Source: Psychrobacter aquimaris
GTDB taxonomy: Bacteria > Pseudomonadota > Gammaproteobacteria > Pseudomonadales > Moraxellaceae
Direction of reading: 5' to 3'
NCBI RefSeq assembly: GCF_016107525.1
Contig: NZ_JABASR010000016.1
Span: 22,457 to 86,456 of the forward strand
Length of the DNA stretch: 64,000 bases
Shown: piece by piece, positions 29,087-38,197 of the stretch
Position numbering within the stretch: position 1 is the stretch's first letter
How the letters are laid out: every line of letters starts with the position of its first letter
Position numbers and translations under genes: made by a program
The notes under the pieces: generated by a model
Told to the model about the DNA's origin: nothing
Database searches by the model: none
The model's input: the letters and a program-made list of their open reading frames with translations, nothing else

Positions 29087-29222
29087 TATTATGCACTCCT
29101 GCATGCTCTCATTCTTGAACAATGCTGAATCAAGCCAGAATGACTCTACTTATCATATTTACTTTATAAAGATTAAAAACGGTTAATAACTTTCAAAGAA
29201 CCATAATTATTAAGGAGACTTT

Positions 29223-29525
29223 ATGCAATTAAATCCCACAGAAAAAGACAAGCTCTTGCTATTTACGGCGGGCATGGTAGCGGAACGTCGCAAAAATCGT
29301 GGCGTCAAGCTTAATTATCCTGAGTCTATCGCTTACATCAGCATGTTACTGATGGAAGGCGCGCGTGATGGCAAAACCGTAGCGCAACTAATGAGCGAGG
29401 GAGCCACCTATCTCTCTGCCGATGAAGTCATGGAAGGTATTGCAGAGATGATAGGCGATGTACAAGTTGAAGCGACTTTTCCTGATGGCACTAAGCTTGT
29501 CACGGTGCATAATCCCATCGTATAG
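29223..29525 (+). CDS. ureA: urease subunit gamma
   Basis: Small structural subunit of urease, 100 residues, the standard length. It begins [20 protein letters not shown], contains [15 protein letters not shown] and [17 protein letters not shown], and ends [18 protein letters not shown] as expected. AAGGAG precedes the ATG. A 172-bp TIR element (29607-29778) separates it from the fused beta-alpha subunit gene, instead of the few bases usually found. Confidence 0.97.
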   Translation: MQLNPTEKDKLLLFTAGMVAERRKNRGVKLNYPESIAYISMLLMEGARDGKTVAQLMSEGATYLSADEVMEGIAEMIGDVQVEATFPDGTKLVTVHNPIV

Positions 29526-29855
29526 CTTGCTTGTGTAAGTCGCTGTCTACTATGGCGATATCTCTGCGCTAGTAATGAGTCACACTAAGGAACGATATAA
29601 CCTACTAGGGCGTGTCCTCAATTCAATCGATTACTTTCTAAATGGGCTAAAAATGGCTAAATTTTGCCAAACATCGTCAAATAGCTTATCAATATCTCGA
29701 TATTATTTGCGCTACTTTCCTTGTTTGACGGCAATTTATCTCATTTTTATCACCATTTTTAAAATGAGGACACGCCCTAATAAAACGGTATCAAACGAAA
29801 AATGCTTTGAAATTAAATTGTAGCTAATGCGATAAGATGATTAAGGATAATAAAA
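29526..29855. other. 330-bp gap between ureA and ureBC
   Basis: Mostly occupied by the 172-bp TIR element at 29607-29778. The 82-codon open frame through it (29575-29823) has no family resemblance and is a by-product of the element. The remainder provides the AAGGA ribosome site for the ureBC gene. Confidence 0.75.
29607..29778. mobile_element. 172-bp MITE-like element with perfect 14-bp TIRs
   Basis: AGGGCGTGTCCTCA (29607-29620) and TGAGGACACGCCCT (29765-29778) are perfect inverted repeats, with T and A just outside (a TA-type flank). The 144-bp interior is AT-rich and encodes no transposase, so this is a non-autonomous copy. The same ends occur at 19884-19926 and, decayed, at 21581-21625. 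The parent family is not identified; TIRs of this style occur in IS5- or IS630-like elements. Confidence 0.75.
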
Positions 29856-31988
29856 ATGACGATAAAAGCAGGCGAATATAATATTAAAGCAGGCGATATG
29901 GCTTTGAATGCTGGTCGATACATTCAAACCATAACGGTAATAAATACAGGTGACCGCCCTATTCAAATCGGCTCTCACTATCACTTCTTTGAAGTAAACG
30001 CGGCACTCAGCTTTGATCGAGATTTAACAATTGGATACCGACTAAACATTCTATCGGGTACTGCTGTACGCTTTGAACCAGGACAAGCGCGCGAAGTTGA
30101 GCTGGTTGCCATCGCTGGTAAACAACACATCTATGGTTTTACGGGAAAAGTTATGGGACCAGCTGTTGTCAAAGCGACCAATGGCACTTCCCAAAAACGC
30201 ATTGACAGACGTATCTATGCCGAGCATTTTGGCCCTACCACAGGGGATAAAGTACGCTTGGCAGATACGGATTTATGGCTTGAGGTTGAATATGATTTGA
30301 CCAATCATAGTGACCAACGTACTGATACTGATAGCATCAGCATTGGTGAAGAGGTTAAATTTGGTGGTGGCAAGGTTATCCGCGATGGCATGGGTCAATC
30401 ACAGCTACTGGGTGACCAAGTTGCCGATACTATTATTACCAATGCTTTAATTGTGGACTACAGCGGTATCTATAAGGCAGATGTCGCTATCAAAGATGGT
30501 CGTATCAGTGGCATCGGTAAAGCTGGCAACCCTGATATTCAGCCTAACGTGACGTTACCTATTGGTGCGGCTACCGAAATTATCGCAGGAGAAGGCAAAA
30601 TCTTAACTGCTGGCGGTATCGATAGTCATATTCACTTCATTGCACCGCAGCAATGTGAAACGGCATTGATGTCTGGTGTAACCACGATGTTAGGCGGTGG
30701 CACGGGGCCTGCTGAAGGTACTCTTGCCACTACTTGTACTCCTGGTGCTTATCATATTCACAGCATGCTAAAAGCCACTGATGCTATTCCGATGAATATC
30801 GGATTCTTGGGTAAAGGCAATGTTAGTTTACCAGCGCCAATTGTTGAGCAAATCGAAGCGGGTGCTATCGGGCTTAAGCTTCATGAAGACTGGGGCTCTA
30901 CGCCCAAAGCTATTGATAATTGCCTTAGCGTGGCTGAAGAATATGATGTGCAAGTTGCTATTCATACTGATACGTTAAATGAGAGCGGTTATTTAGATAG
31001 CACTCTAGGTGCCTTTAAAGACCGCTGTATTCACACCTTCCATACCGAAGGCGCTGGTGGTGGTCATGCACCAGATATCTTAAAAGCTATTGCCGAAACC
31101 AACGTCTTACCCTCATCAACCAACCCAACGCGCCCTTTCACTATTAATACCATTGACGAGCATCTCGACATGCTCATGGTTTGTCACCATCTAAGCCCAG
31201 CCATTGCTGAGGATGTTGCTTTTGCAGAAAGCCGTATTCGTAAAGAGACCATTGCCGCTGAAGATATTTTACAAGATATGGGCGCTATCTCCATGATGAG
31301 TAGTGATTCGCAGGCGATGGGACGCGTGGGAGAAGTCATTATTCGTACGTGGCAAACGGCTGATAAGATGAAAGCACAACGTGGTCACTTGGCTCCTGAT
31401 CAATCTGCTAAAACTGAGCAATCCTTAGCGCATATCATGTTAAGCCCTACTGACTCTGATAGCGGCAATGACAATTTTCGTATCAAACGCTACCTCGCAA
31501 AATACACCATCAATCCTGCCATCACGCATGGCATTAGTGATGAAGTGGGGTCAGTTGAAATAGGGAAATGGGCAGATTTAATTTTATGGTCGCCGGCATT
31601 TTTTGGGGTAAAGCCCGACCTTATCATTAAAGGTGGCTTGATTGCGGCAGCGCCCATGGGCGACCTCAATGCTTCCATCGCTACCCCGCAGCCTGTGCAT
31701 TATCGCAGCATGTTTGGCAGCTTCCCCAAAACAGTGGCACAGACTTGCATGACTTTTATGTCAAGCGCTGCGATAGACAAAGGCGTTGATAAACACTTGG
31801 AGTTAGAAAAAGTCATTAAAGCAGTACATAACATCCGCCAAGTACGCAAACAAGACATGAAATTTAACAGCTACTGCCCTAATATGGAGGTCAATCCTGA
31901 GACCTATGAAGTATATGCCGATGGTGAGCTGTTAACCTGTGAGCCTGCCGAACATCTACCGATGGCACAGCGCTACTTTTTATTCTAG
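29856..31988 (+). CDS. ureBC: urease, fused beta (UreB) and alpha (UreC) subunits
   Basis: A single 710-residue frame. Residues 1-101 are a complete UreB (KAGEYNI start, [17 protein letters not shown] at 32-48, GFTGKVMG end). Residues 102-115 form a linker, and 116-710 are UreC from [20 protein letters not shown] onward. The catalytic set is complete: nickel ligands in GGIDSHIHF (near 255), the carbamylated lysine in [11 protein letters not shown] (near 340), histidines in [11 protein letters not shown] (near 368) and HTEGAGGGH (near 395), the flap CHH segment near 443, and aspartate in SSDSQAMGR (near 484). Normally UreB and UreC are separate in bacteria; the gamma-beta fusion of Helicobacter is different. 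The frame has no stop or obvious re-initiation site at the junction. Confidence 0.93.
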   Translation: MTIKAGEYNIKAGDMALNAGRYIQTITVINTGDRPIQIGSHYHFFEVNAALSFDRDLTIGYRLNILSGTAVRFEPGQAREVELVAIAGKQHIYGFTGKVMGPAVVKATNGTSQKRIDRRIYAEHFGPTTGDKVRLADTDLWLEVEYDLTNHSDQRTDTDSISIGEEVKFGGGKVIRDGMGQSQLLGDQVADTIITNALIVDYSGIYKADVAIKDGRISGIGKAGNPDIQPNVTLPIGAATEIIAGEGKILTAGGIDSHIHFIAPQQCETALMSGVTTMLGGGTGPAEGTLATTCTPGAYHIHSMLKATDAIPMNIGFLGKGNVSLPAPIVEQIEAGAIGLKLHEDWGSTPKAIDNCLSVAEEYDVQVAIHTDTLNESGYLDSTLGAFKDRCIHTFHTEGAGGGHAPDILKAIAETNVLPSSTNPTRPFTINTIDEHLDMLMVCHHLSPAIAEDVAFAESRIRKETIAAEDILQDMGAISMMSSDSQAMGRVGEVIIRTWQTADKMKAQRGHLAPDQSAKTEQSLAHIMLSPTDSDSGNDNFRIKRYLAKYTINPAITHGISDEVGSVEIGKWADLILWSPAFFGVKPDLIIKGGLIAAAPMGDLNASIATPQPVHYRSMFGSFPKTVAQTCMTFMSSAAIDKGVDKHLELEKVIKAVHNIRQVRKQDMKFNSYCPNMEVNPETYEVYADGELLTCEPAEHLPMAQRYFLF

Positions 31989-32062
31989 CTGCTTTTTATT
32001 GTTGTGCTGATAACCCCCAATCAGCAGTTAATCATCTATTTTAACGGACTATAAACATAATT

Positions 32063-32686
32063 ATGAACATTTATACGCAACGTCTTGACCAATCAACCCT
32101 AAGCGCTGAACAACAAGCGATTATTGATAGGCAAAAACAGGCAGAAAACTTTTTATATTTAGATTTTGACACCCGTCAGCGTAGCCGTTTTAAAGCAGAA
32201 ACACAGCACCAAGAAACCATTGGTGTTGATTTGCCACGTACGGAAACTATTAAGAATGGCAGTGTACTGGCAGACCATCAAGGCAACTTGATACAGATTA
32301 TGGCCGCTAATCAAGCCTTAATCGAAGTGACTGCTGATAATGGTTTTGACCTTATGAAAGGCGCTTACCATTTAGGTAATCGTCATGTGCCATTAATGAT
32401 TACACCTAAGGCCCTATACTTTGAGCCTGACCATGTTTTAGAAGCGATGTTACATCAACTTGGCCTACATACCCAAGCCGTACAAGCGCCATTTGAGCCA
32501 GAGACTGGTGCCTATAAAGGTGAACACGGCGGACATTCTCACTCTCATAGCCACAATCGTGATCACAGTCACAGTCACAGTCACAGTCACAGTCACAGTC
32601 ATGAACATAGCGATAACCATCAGCATAATCACTCTGACGCTCACAGCCATAGCCGTAATCATAATCATGAGCATACTCATGACTAA
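32063..32686 (+). CDS. ureE: urease accessory nickel chaperone UreE
   Basis: Nickel-binding metallochaperone of 207 residues. The N-terminal peptide-binding domain covers about residues 1-75. The C-terminal domain holds YHLGNRHVPLMI (near residues 107-118) with the conserved histidine, and HVLEAMLHQLG. A tail of roughly 50 residues is almost all His with Ser, Asn, Asp and Glu, and is much longer than in Klebsiella UreE. It would bind several Ni(II) ions. Part of the tail is coded by a CACAGT hexamer repeat. The gene overlaps ureF by 8 bp. Confidence 0.95.
   Translation: MNIYTQRLDQSTLSAEQQAIIDRQKQAENFLYLDFDTRQRSRFKAETQHQETIGVDLPRTETIKNGSVLADHQGNLIQIMAANQALIEVTADNGFDLMKGAYHLGNRHVPLMITPKALYFEPDHVLEAMLHQLGLHTQAVQAPFEPETGAYKGEHGGHSHSHSHNRDHSHSHSHSHSHSHEHSDNHQHNHSDAHSHSRNHNHEHTHD
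32564..32599 (+). repeat. six CACAGT hexamers inside the ureE His tail
   Basis: Six perfect tandem copies of CACAGT encode alternating His-Ser. Being a multiple of three, slippage would lengthen or shorten the metal-binding tail without a frameshift. Confidence 0.85.
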
Positions 32687-33476
32687 TCACGCCACACACT
32701 CACAGCAGACTACCCGTACCGCACAAGGTATAAATGATCTGCATAATACAGAGGTAACTGGACGTCTGTTAATGCTGGCTTCAAGTAACCTACCTATTGG
32801 CAGTTATACCTACTCGCAAGGCATAGAACCCGCTATTGAGTCAGGGCTCATTCATAATGAAAGCAGTAGTTTAGCGTTTATGAGTGACTATCTGGAGCTG
32901 GCATTATGTCGGTATGAGCTACCGCTACTGGCGCTGATGATAGAGGCACTTATGGTTGATGACGTTGCACTTGCTGACGCTTTAGGTGCAGATTACCATG
33001 CCAGCCGTGAAAGCAAAGAGTTTGTCTATGAGTCAAGCCAATTGGCTCTTTCTTTATCAGCTTGGCTTGGTGATGTCCTTAAGCTCGACGTGCCTGACAG
33101 CTTACTTGCCCATGGATTTTTGCCACTCTTTGCCCATATCAGCTCGCACTGGCAGCTTAAGCCCGTACAAGCCATGACCACCTACGCTTTTGGTCAAATA
33201 GAAAATATGGTGTTGGCTGCGGTCAAGACCGTACCGCTTGGGCAAATGGCAGGACAGCGCATTATTTGGCAGCTACAACAGTTATTAAGTCAGCAAATAC
33301 AGGCATTGGTTGCCAACGTCAAGCAAAGATTTTTGCAAGTTCAAGATATGCCTTTAGAGGCTAACGTAAAGCTGAATCTACTTTATCAACAGCTACATAT
33401 GTCCGCTAACCTACCAAATTTAGCGATACTGTCTTGTCAGCACGAAAGGCAATACAGCCGTTTATTTCGCTCTTAA
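32679..33476 (+). CDS. ureF: urease accessory protein UreF
   Basis: Maturation factor of 265 residues. After a poorly conserved N-terminus it reads [20 protein letters not shown] (near residues 28-47), the UreF hallmark, and continues to [12 protein letters not shown] and a C-terminal QYSRLFRS. It links UreD to the GTPase UreG. An open frame extends upstream to 32460 through the His-coding repeat of ureE, but the translation there is Ile/Thr/Val-rich nonsense. I choose the ATG at 32679, which overlaps the ureE stop; an ATG four codons earlier is also possible. Confidence 0.93.
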   Translation: MTNHATHSQQTTRTAQGINDLHNTEVTGRLLMLASSNLPIGSYTYSQGIEPAIESGLIHNESSSLAFMSDYLELALCRYELPLLALMIEALMVDDVALADALGADYHASRESKEFVYESSQLALSLSAWLGDVLKLDVPDSLLAHGFLPLFAHISSHWQLKPVQAMTTYAFGQIENMVLAAVKTVPLGQMAGQRIIWQLQQLLSQQIQALVANVKQRFLQVQDMPLEANVKLNLLYQQLHMSANLPNLAILSCQHERQYSRLFRS

Positions 33477-33514
33477 TCGTTGATAAACACAACTCTCATC
33501 AAGGAACTTTATTT

Positions 33515-34168
33515 ATGGCACTGACACCCAAAGTCGAAAACAAAAATTTAGACACGACGCTCTCGCCACTACGCTTAGGGATTGGCGGTCCTGTTGGCTC
33601 AGGAAAAACAGCATTAACGCTAAGACTATGTCAACGCCTGCGGGATGACGTCAATATGGCAGTGGTAACCAATGATATTTATACCAAAGAAGACTCTGAA
33701 TTTTTAACCCGCCATGAGGCCATGCCAGCTGAGCGCATTCGCGGTGTTGAAACCGGTGGCTGCCCGCATACGGCCATTCGTGAAGATGCCTCAATTAACC
33801 TATCTGCCATCGCCGAATTACAAGACCAATTTGCAGGTCTCGAGCTTATTATTATCGAATCTGGTGGTGACAATTTGGCAGCAACTTTTAGCCCTGAACT
33901 ATCCGACTTAACTTTGTATGTCATTGATGTTTCAGCAGGCGATAAAATCCCTCGTAAAGGTGGGCCTGGCATCATGAAATCTGACTTGCTCATTATCAAT
34001 AAAACCGATCTTGCCCCTCTCGTAGGTGCGTCACTTGAGGTTATGGCACGTGATGCCAAAAAAATGCGCGGCGATAAGCCTGTGGTCTTTAGTAATATGA
34101 AAACAGGCGAAGGGCTTGATGACATTGTTGCCTTTATATTGGATAAAGGCATGATAAATGTAGCGTAG
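33515..34168 (+). CDS. ureG: urease accessory GTPase UreG
   Basis: SIMIBI-class GTPase of 217 residues that drives nickel transfer. P-loop [18 protein letters not shown] (near residues 21-38), [13 protein letters not shown], the metal-binding CPH motif in [17 protein letters not shown] (near residues 74-90), [15 protein letters not shown] and the [12 protein letters not shown] guanine motif are all intact. AAGGA nine bases upstream fixes the start at 33515 rather than the longer in-frame 33434. Followed by a terminator at 34222. Confidence 0.96.
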   Translation: MALTPKVENKNLDTTLSPLRLGIGGPVGSGKTALTLRLCQRLRDDVNMAVVTNDIYTKEDSEFLTRHEAMPAERIRGVETGGCPHTAIREDASINLSAIAELQDQFAGLELIIIESGGDNLAATFSPELSDLTLYVIDVSAGDKIPRKGGPGIMKSDLLIINKTDLAPLVGASLEVMARDAKKMRGDKPVVFSNMKTGEGLDDIVAFILDKGMINVA

Positions 34169-34221
34169 AATGTTGCCTCTAATGTCTTATATTATGGAAT
34201 AAATAGCTGCTTTACAAACCG

Positions 34222-34253
34222 CTGACGGATAAGCAGATTATCAGTCAGTTTTT
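34222..34253 (+). terminator. rho-independent terminator after ureG
   Basis: CTGAC-g-GATAA and TTATC-a-GTCAG pair around a 5-base loop and are followed by five T. It should end most ure transcripts before the HupE/UreJ gene. Confidence 0.7.
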
Positions 34254-34285
34254 ATATCGATTTGTTTACTCATTAAGGATGTATC

Positions 34286-34963
34286 ATGACAATAAAAATA
34301 TCACAAACTATGACATATAGAGCTTTCAACAACAAAGCGGCAATGACCAGTGGCTTAGCATTGTTATCATTGCTACCAACACTCGCATTGGCTCACCCTG
34401 GGCATGGCTTGATGGCAGAAGAAAGCACATTTAGCACTTCAGTATTGTCTGGTATCATGCATCCTTTAACTGGGCTTGATCACCTCATGCTGGCATTGGG
34501 TATGGGCCTGCTATTTACTCAGATGCACAGTTTTAAGAAAGGCTTTATAGCACTGTTAATTGGTCTAGTAACAGGATTTGTACTCAGTTTAAGTGTGAGC
34601 TTGAACAGCGTATTTATTGAATTCGGTATCGTACTGTCTATCGTATTACTAACCATGGCACTTATGAGCCGCTACTTTAACAATTCACTGAATCAAAGCA
34701 ATGAAGCCTCAGTCAAAACATGGCATAACTTAGCCATCGTTGGCTTTGGTGCACTCGCTATGTTCCATGGTGCGGCGCACGCCATTGAAGTTCCTGCAAA
34801 CAGTAATACTGCTGGATTTTTTATAGGTATGATTGTTGCCATGCTAGGTCTATATACTGTCGGCAAAGGCGTTGCTACCTATCTAAACACTCACTTGCAA
34901 GACAGTTTGATTGTTCAACGTATCATGGCGGTTGTCGGTCTATGCGCGGTACTGTTGAGTTAA
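34286..34963 (+). CDS. ureJ: HupE/UreJ-family permease, probable nickel transporter
   Basis: Small membrane protein of 225 residues. It has a cleavable signal (residues 20-36, ending LALA) and then the family's metal-binding HPGHG motif at the mature N-terminus. GIMHPLTGLDHLMLALGMGLL (near residues 54-74) and FHGAAHAIE (near residue 155) carry further conserved histidines. About six hydrophobic segments. HupE/UreJ proteins next to urease are linked to nickel supply. The terminator upstream suggests partly separate expression. Confidence 0.87.
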   Translation: MTIKISQTMTYRAFNNKAAMTSGLALLSLLPTLALAHPGHGLMAEESTFSTSVLSGIMHPLTGLDHLMLALGMGLLFTQMHSFKKGFIALLIGLVTGFVLSLSVSLNSVFIEFGIVLSIVLLTMALMSRYFNNSLNQSNEASVKTWHNLAIVGFGALAMFHGAAHAIEVPANSNTAGFFIGMIVAMLGLYTVGKGVATYLNTHLQDSLIVQRIMAVVGLCAVLLS

Positions 34964-35282
34964 TTAAGTCCCTATATAAGTAGTCTCAGCAAATACTGTA
35001 CTCAATTTGAAGGCTTGCCTATGCTAACGATTTATCATCATAGTCCTTAACACCATACTCGCTGAGATGCAGACGGGTAACACGATACAAACTATCTTGC
35101 TGATTACTGATATAACGGTTTAAGTTGGCAATCATATAAGAGATATTTGCTCAACAAGAACACAGGATGATTTTTGACTATCCTGTGTTCTATTACCTTT
35201 ATAAAGCCTGTAAAAACAATTAGTCTCATCTCGCGTTATTCTACTCAATTTTGAGAGCACTACTAATGGTATTAAAAGCTTG
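34964..35282. other. 319-bp convergent intergenic region
   Basis: Lies between the ends of ureJ (plus) and the LysR gene (minus). Apart from the hairpin at 35158-35190 I see no gene or repeat; a 69-codon minus-strand frame here has no family features. Confidence 0.6.
35158..35190. terminator. bidirectional terminator-like hairpin
   Basis: GAACACAGGAT and ATCCTGTGTTC are perfect 11-bp arms with an 11-base loop, between two converging genes. The flanking T-runs are weak, so it may act as a stem-only terminator. Confidence 0.55.
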
Positions 35283-36200
35283 TCAGATTTTCTCACGTTT
35301 ATAATCAAAACCTTCTGCATCATAGATTTGGTAAGTGACATTCAGCAATGTTTTTAATAGCTCTGACTTGTCAAAGTGTCTGACACTCATCACAATCGGT
35401 GAGGTAATCAATCCATCTTCAAAGGGTATATAAGTCACTTCTTGACTCCGCAAATGTTCAAGGGTTTTGGGCACAATTGTCAAACCCTCGCCTGCCGCCA
35501 CCAGCCCCAATGCAACATGCAACTCACGCACCTCTGTAAAATAATTGGCCTTTAAGTTACGAGCGTCAAATAATTCCAAGACATAATCGATAAAACTGGG
35601 ACGCGGCGCGGTTGGATATAGCAATAAATTCTCATTGGTTAAATCCATCAGTCTCACACTGGTACGCCCTTCCTTCGCCAAAGGATGACCAACAGGAACG
35701 GCAACGACCAAGCTCTCTTCCCTAAGCACCATCCGCCTGATAGAAGCGTCTTCAAATAATAGCCTACCAAACCCAACGTCTATTTTTCCGTCTACCAATC
35801 CTTGTGTTTGTTGCCAAGAATTCAGCTCATATAGTTTGATTTCCACATTTGGATATACCTCACGAAAACGGGCGATCACTTTTGGCAATATGCCAGATAA
35901 GATAGAGGAAACAAAACCGATAGACAGCGTATTATCAAAATTACCTTTGCGAATGGTCATCGCCCGCAGATCGTCCGATTTTTTCAATATCTGAATGGCA
36001 TGATCATAAAAAAACTCCCCTGCCTCAGTCAGTTTGAGTGGACGATTTTCCCTATCAATTAACGTAACTCCGATCTCTTCTTCTAGCTGCTTGATTTGTC
36101 TACTAAGTGGCGGCTGTGAGATATACAAGCGCGCAGCTGCCTTATTAAAGCTCTTTTCTTCTGCGACTGCCACAAAGTAGCGTAAGTGCCTCAGTTCCAT
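35283..36200 (-). CDS. LysR-family regulator of benzoate/catechol genes (BenM/CatM type)
   Basis: LysR regulator of 305 residues. The N-terminal MELRHLRYFVAVAEEKSFNK with AARLYISQPPLSRQIKQLEE is the DNA-binding domain of the BenM/CatM/CatR branch. The effector domain carries SIGFVSSILSGILPKVIARF (near residues 92-111). It is divergent from catB, and the 260-bp gap holds an exact ATAC-N7-GTAT site, the published BenM/CatM recognition pattern in Acinetobacter baylyi. cis,cis-muconate, possibly with benzoate, is the likely inducer. Only one such regulator is present, so whether it is BenM- or CatM-like cannot be settled here. Confidence 0.9.
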   Translation of the reverse strand: MELRHLRYFVAVAEEKSFNKAAARLYISQPPLSRQIKQLEEEIGVTLIDRENRPLKLTEAGEFFYDHAIQILKKSDDLRAMTIRKGNFDNTLSIGFVSSILSGILPKVIARFREVYPNVEIKLYELNSWQQTQGLVDGKIDVGFGRLLFEDASIRRMVLREESLVVAVPVGHPLAKEGRTSVRLMDLTNENLLLYPTAPRPSFIDYVLELFDARNLKANYFTEVRELHVALGLVAAGEGLTIVPKTLEHLRSQEVTYIPFEDGLITSPIVMSVRHFDKSELLKTLLNVTYQIYDAEGFDYKREKI

Positions 36201-36349
36201 CTTTTCTCTTCCTTGATCAGGCCTTGGGCTGGTTTCTTAACATCAGTTTTTCAGTTGTGACGCTAATTACTATGACAACCGAATGAACTCGGTCGTAGCA
36301 ATCATCTTTATACCTAAAGAACATAACACGGTGCAGGTTATATATAAAA

Positions 36350-36364
36350 ATACCTAAAAGGTAT
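36350..36364 (+). promoter_or_regulatory. BenM/CatM-type operator ATAC-N7-GTAT
   Basis: ATACCTAAAAGGTAT is an exact ATAC-N7-GTAT dyad in the LysR-catB divergent promoter. A second, half-degenerate copy (ATAC-N7-ACAT) stands 40 bp upstream at 36310-36324. This two-site arrangement resembles the strong and weak BenM/CatM sites known in Acinetobacter. Confidence 0.75.
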
Positions 36365-36460
36365 TAATAATAGACTAAATAGGTCTTAGACATGCTGTTA
36401 TCTAGCATTTATAGTTCTTATTAAGCATAAGGACGCACCACTCATCAATTAGGGACTGTC

Positions 36461-37579
36461 ATGATTCGTTCAATTAATACCTTGCTGGTACCAATACCTA
36501 CTATTCGAGCGCATAAGCTTGCTTGTACCGTCATGAACGAACAAGTACTCGTGCTAGTACATATCCAAACAGAAGATGGCTATGAAGGCTGGGGAGAGGC
36601 AACCACGATCGGCGGTCTCAGCTATGCCGAAGAAAGCCCTCACAGCATCAAAACCAATATTGATACTTATTTCACGCCTCTTTTATTAAAAGAGCAGCCG
36701 ACCAGTGCAGCAAAAGCGATGCAACTGCTAAACCTTCATATCAATGGCAACCGTTTTGCAAAATGTGCGATCGAAACTGCCCTACTAGACATTGAAGGCA
36801 AACGCTTAAACTTGCCCGTGAGTGAGCTAATTGGTGGCCGTGTCCGCGATCGTATCGAAGTGGCTTGGACGCTAGCCAGCGGTAATACAAGCAAAGATAT
36901 CGCTGAAGCTAAGCACATGGTTGAGCAAAAACGCCACCGTATCTTTAAGTTAAAAATCGGTAGCAATCCGATTCTTGACGACGTAGCGCACGTATTGGCG
37001 ATCAAACAAGCCTTACCTGATTGTCGCATCACAGTCGATGTCAATCAAGCATGGACAGAGCTTGAAGCGATGAAAGGCATTAGCCTATTGCAAGCGGGCG
37101 GCGTTGATTTAATAGAACAACCTATCTCCATGAGAAACCCTACTGGACTTAAACGCTTAACAGATCATTTTGACGTACCCATCATGGCGGACGAAATTGT
37201 CCAAGACCCGCAAAATGCCGCTCGTTTAGCAGCAGATCATTGTGCCGACGTCTTTGCCGTAAAAATCAATCAAGCAGGTGGATTAAAGGCCGCCTGTCTC
37301 ATTGGACAAATGGCACATTTAGCAGGTATTGAGCTGTATGGCGGTACGATGCTTGAAGGCCCTATCGGTACAGCGGCATCAGCACACGTGTTCTCAACGT
37401 ATCCGAGTTTGAACTTCGACACAGAGCTGTTCGGCCCGCTCTTATTGACCGAAGACATTTTAGTGCAACCTCTTGATTATCAAGACTTTGGTTTGACAGT
37501 ACCCAGCGGAGCTGGATTAGGTATCGAAGTAGACAGCGATAAGGTATATCGCTATGCCAAACAAGCCGCCACTAAATAA
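36461..37579 (+). CDS. catB: muconate cycloisomerase
   Basis: Enolase-superfamily enzyme of 372 residues that lactonises cis,cis-muconate to muconolactone. The catalytic lysine pair lies in FKLKIGSNP (near residues 165-173); metal ligands follow in TVDVNQAW (near 196), LIEQPI (near 222) and IMADEIVQDP (near 247). The C-terminal GTMLEGPIGTAASAH segment is typical of CatB. AGGGA precedes the ATG. It heads the operon under the BenM/CatM-like operator. Confidence 0.95.
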   Translation: MIRSINTLLVPIPTIRAHKLACTVMNEQVLVLVHIQTEDGYEGWGEATTIGGLSYAEESPHSIKTNIDTYFTPLLLKEQPTSAAKAMQLLNLHINGNRFAKCAIETALLDIEGKRLNLPVSELIGGRVRDRIEVAWTLASGNTSKDIAEAKHMVEQKRHRIFKLKIGSNPILDDVAHVLAIKQALPDCRITVDVNQAWTELEAMKGISLLQAGGVDLIEQPISMRNPTGLKRLTDHFDVPIMADEIVQDPQNAARLAADHCADVFAVKINQAGGLKAACLIGQMAHLAGIELYGGTMLEGPIGTAASAHVFSTYPSLNFDTELFGPLLLTEDILVQPLDYQDFGLTVPSGAGLGIEVDSDKVYRYAKQAATK

Positions 37580-37665
37580 GAAAAGTCATCATTTGCTACG
37601 GACGTTCAAAATGAAACGCGATAGCAACTCGCCAACTTACCCTCATCAAATATAAGGAAGTAATT

Positions 37666-37956
37666 ATGTTATACCACGTCAGAATGGATGTGTTAATCCC
37701 AACAAGTATGGATGCAGACAAGGTCAACGAGCTTAAAGCAACCGAAAAAGCCCTCTCGCAAAAGCTACAAGAGCAAGGTAAGTGGCGTCACATTTGGCGC
37801 TTGGCTGGCGAATACTCTAACTTCAGTATCTTTGATGTCGACAGTAACGAAGAGTTACACGACATCATGATGTCGTTACCTCTATATCCCTACATGAAGG
37901 TTGAGGTGACACCCTTGTTACGTCATCCATCATCTATTCGTAGTGATGACAGCTAA
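37666..37956 (+). CDS. catC: muconolactone delta-isomerase
   Basis: Small decameric isomerase, 96 residues, full length. It converts muconolactone to 3-oxoadipate enol-lactone. MLYHVRMDVLIPTSMDADKV at the start, GKWRHIWRLAGEYSNFSIFD (near residues 37-56) and LPLYPYMKVEVTPLLRHPS at the end are diagnostic. AAGGAAG precedes the ATG. Confidence 0.97.
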   Translation: MLYHVRMDVLIPTSMDADKVNELKATEKALSQKLQEQGKWRHIWRLAGEYSNFSIFDVDSNEELHDIMMSLPLYPYMKVEVTPLLRHPSSIRSDDS

Positions 37957-38122
37957 GCGGTAGATAGCGTATTGATAGGCTCAATCAGAGCAGACAACCA
38001 CTCATCAATAGCGTATTGGCTTAAAGCCCCCTTATTTATTACCAAACATCATTGGTCTATATCAGACCAAGCGGGCGCTATGGCTCAAATTTTAATAGCG
38101 CAATAACACAGGCAAACAAATT

Positions 38123-38147
38123 TTGAGTAAGAATACTCAATACTTAT
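38123..38147 (+). promoter_or_regulatory. palindrome and near-match BenM/CatM site before catA
   Basis: TTGAGTA-AGAA-TACTCAA (38123-38140) is a perfect 7-bp dyad. Overlapping it, ATAC-TCAATAC-TTAT (38133-38147) matches ATAC-N7-GTAT with one mismatch. It lies 50-75 bp upstream of the catA ATG in a 241-bp gap, so catA may have its own regulated promoter. Confidence 0.5.
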
Positions 38148-38197
38148 CCCGTTAAAATATTTATCCCTTTTAAATAGTCCTCAACAAGGAGAGAGAC

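Noticed and set aside
29575..29823. 82-codon plus-strand frame between ureA and ureBC
   Set aside because: Runs through the TIR element and has no protein-like features or family match.
32562..32672. His-coding repeats considered as a CRISPR-like array
   Set aside because: The repeat unit is 6 bp without spacers and lies in the ureE reading frame.
32460..32678. Upstream extension of ureF to a 338-residue protein
   Set aside because: The extension is the ureE coding region in another frame; its Ile/Thr/Val-rich repeats come from the CACAGT hexamers.
33679..34152. 157-codon frame antisense to ureG
   Set aside because: Shadow frame; the plus-strand UreG motifs are complete.
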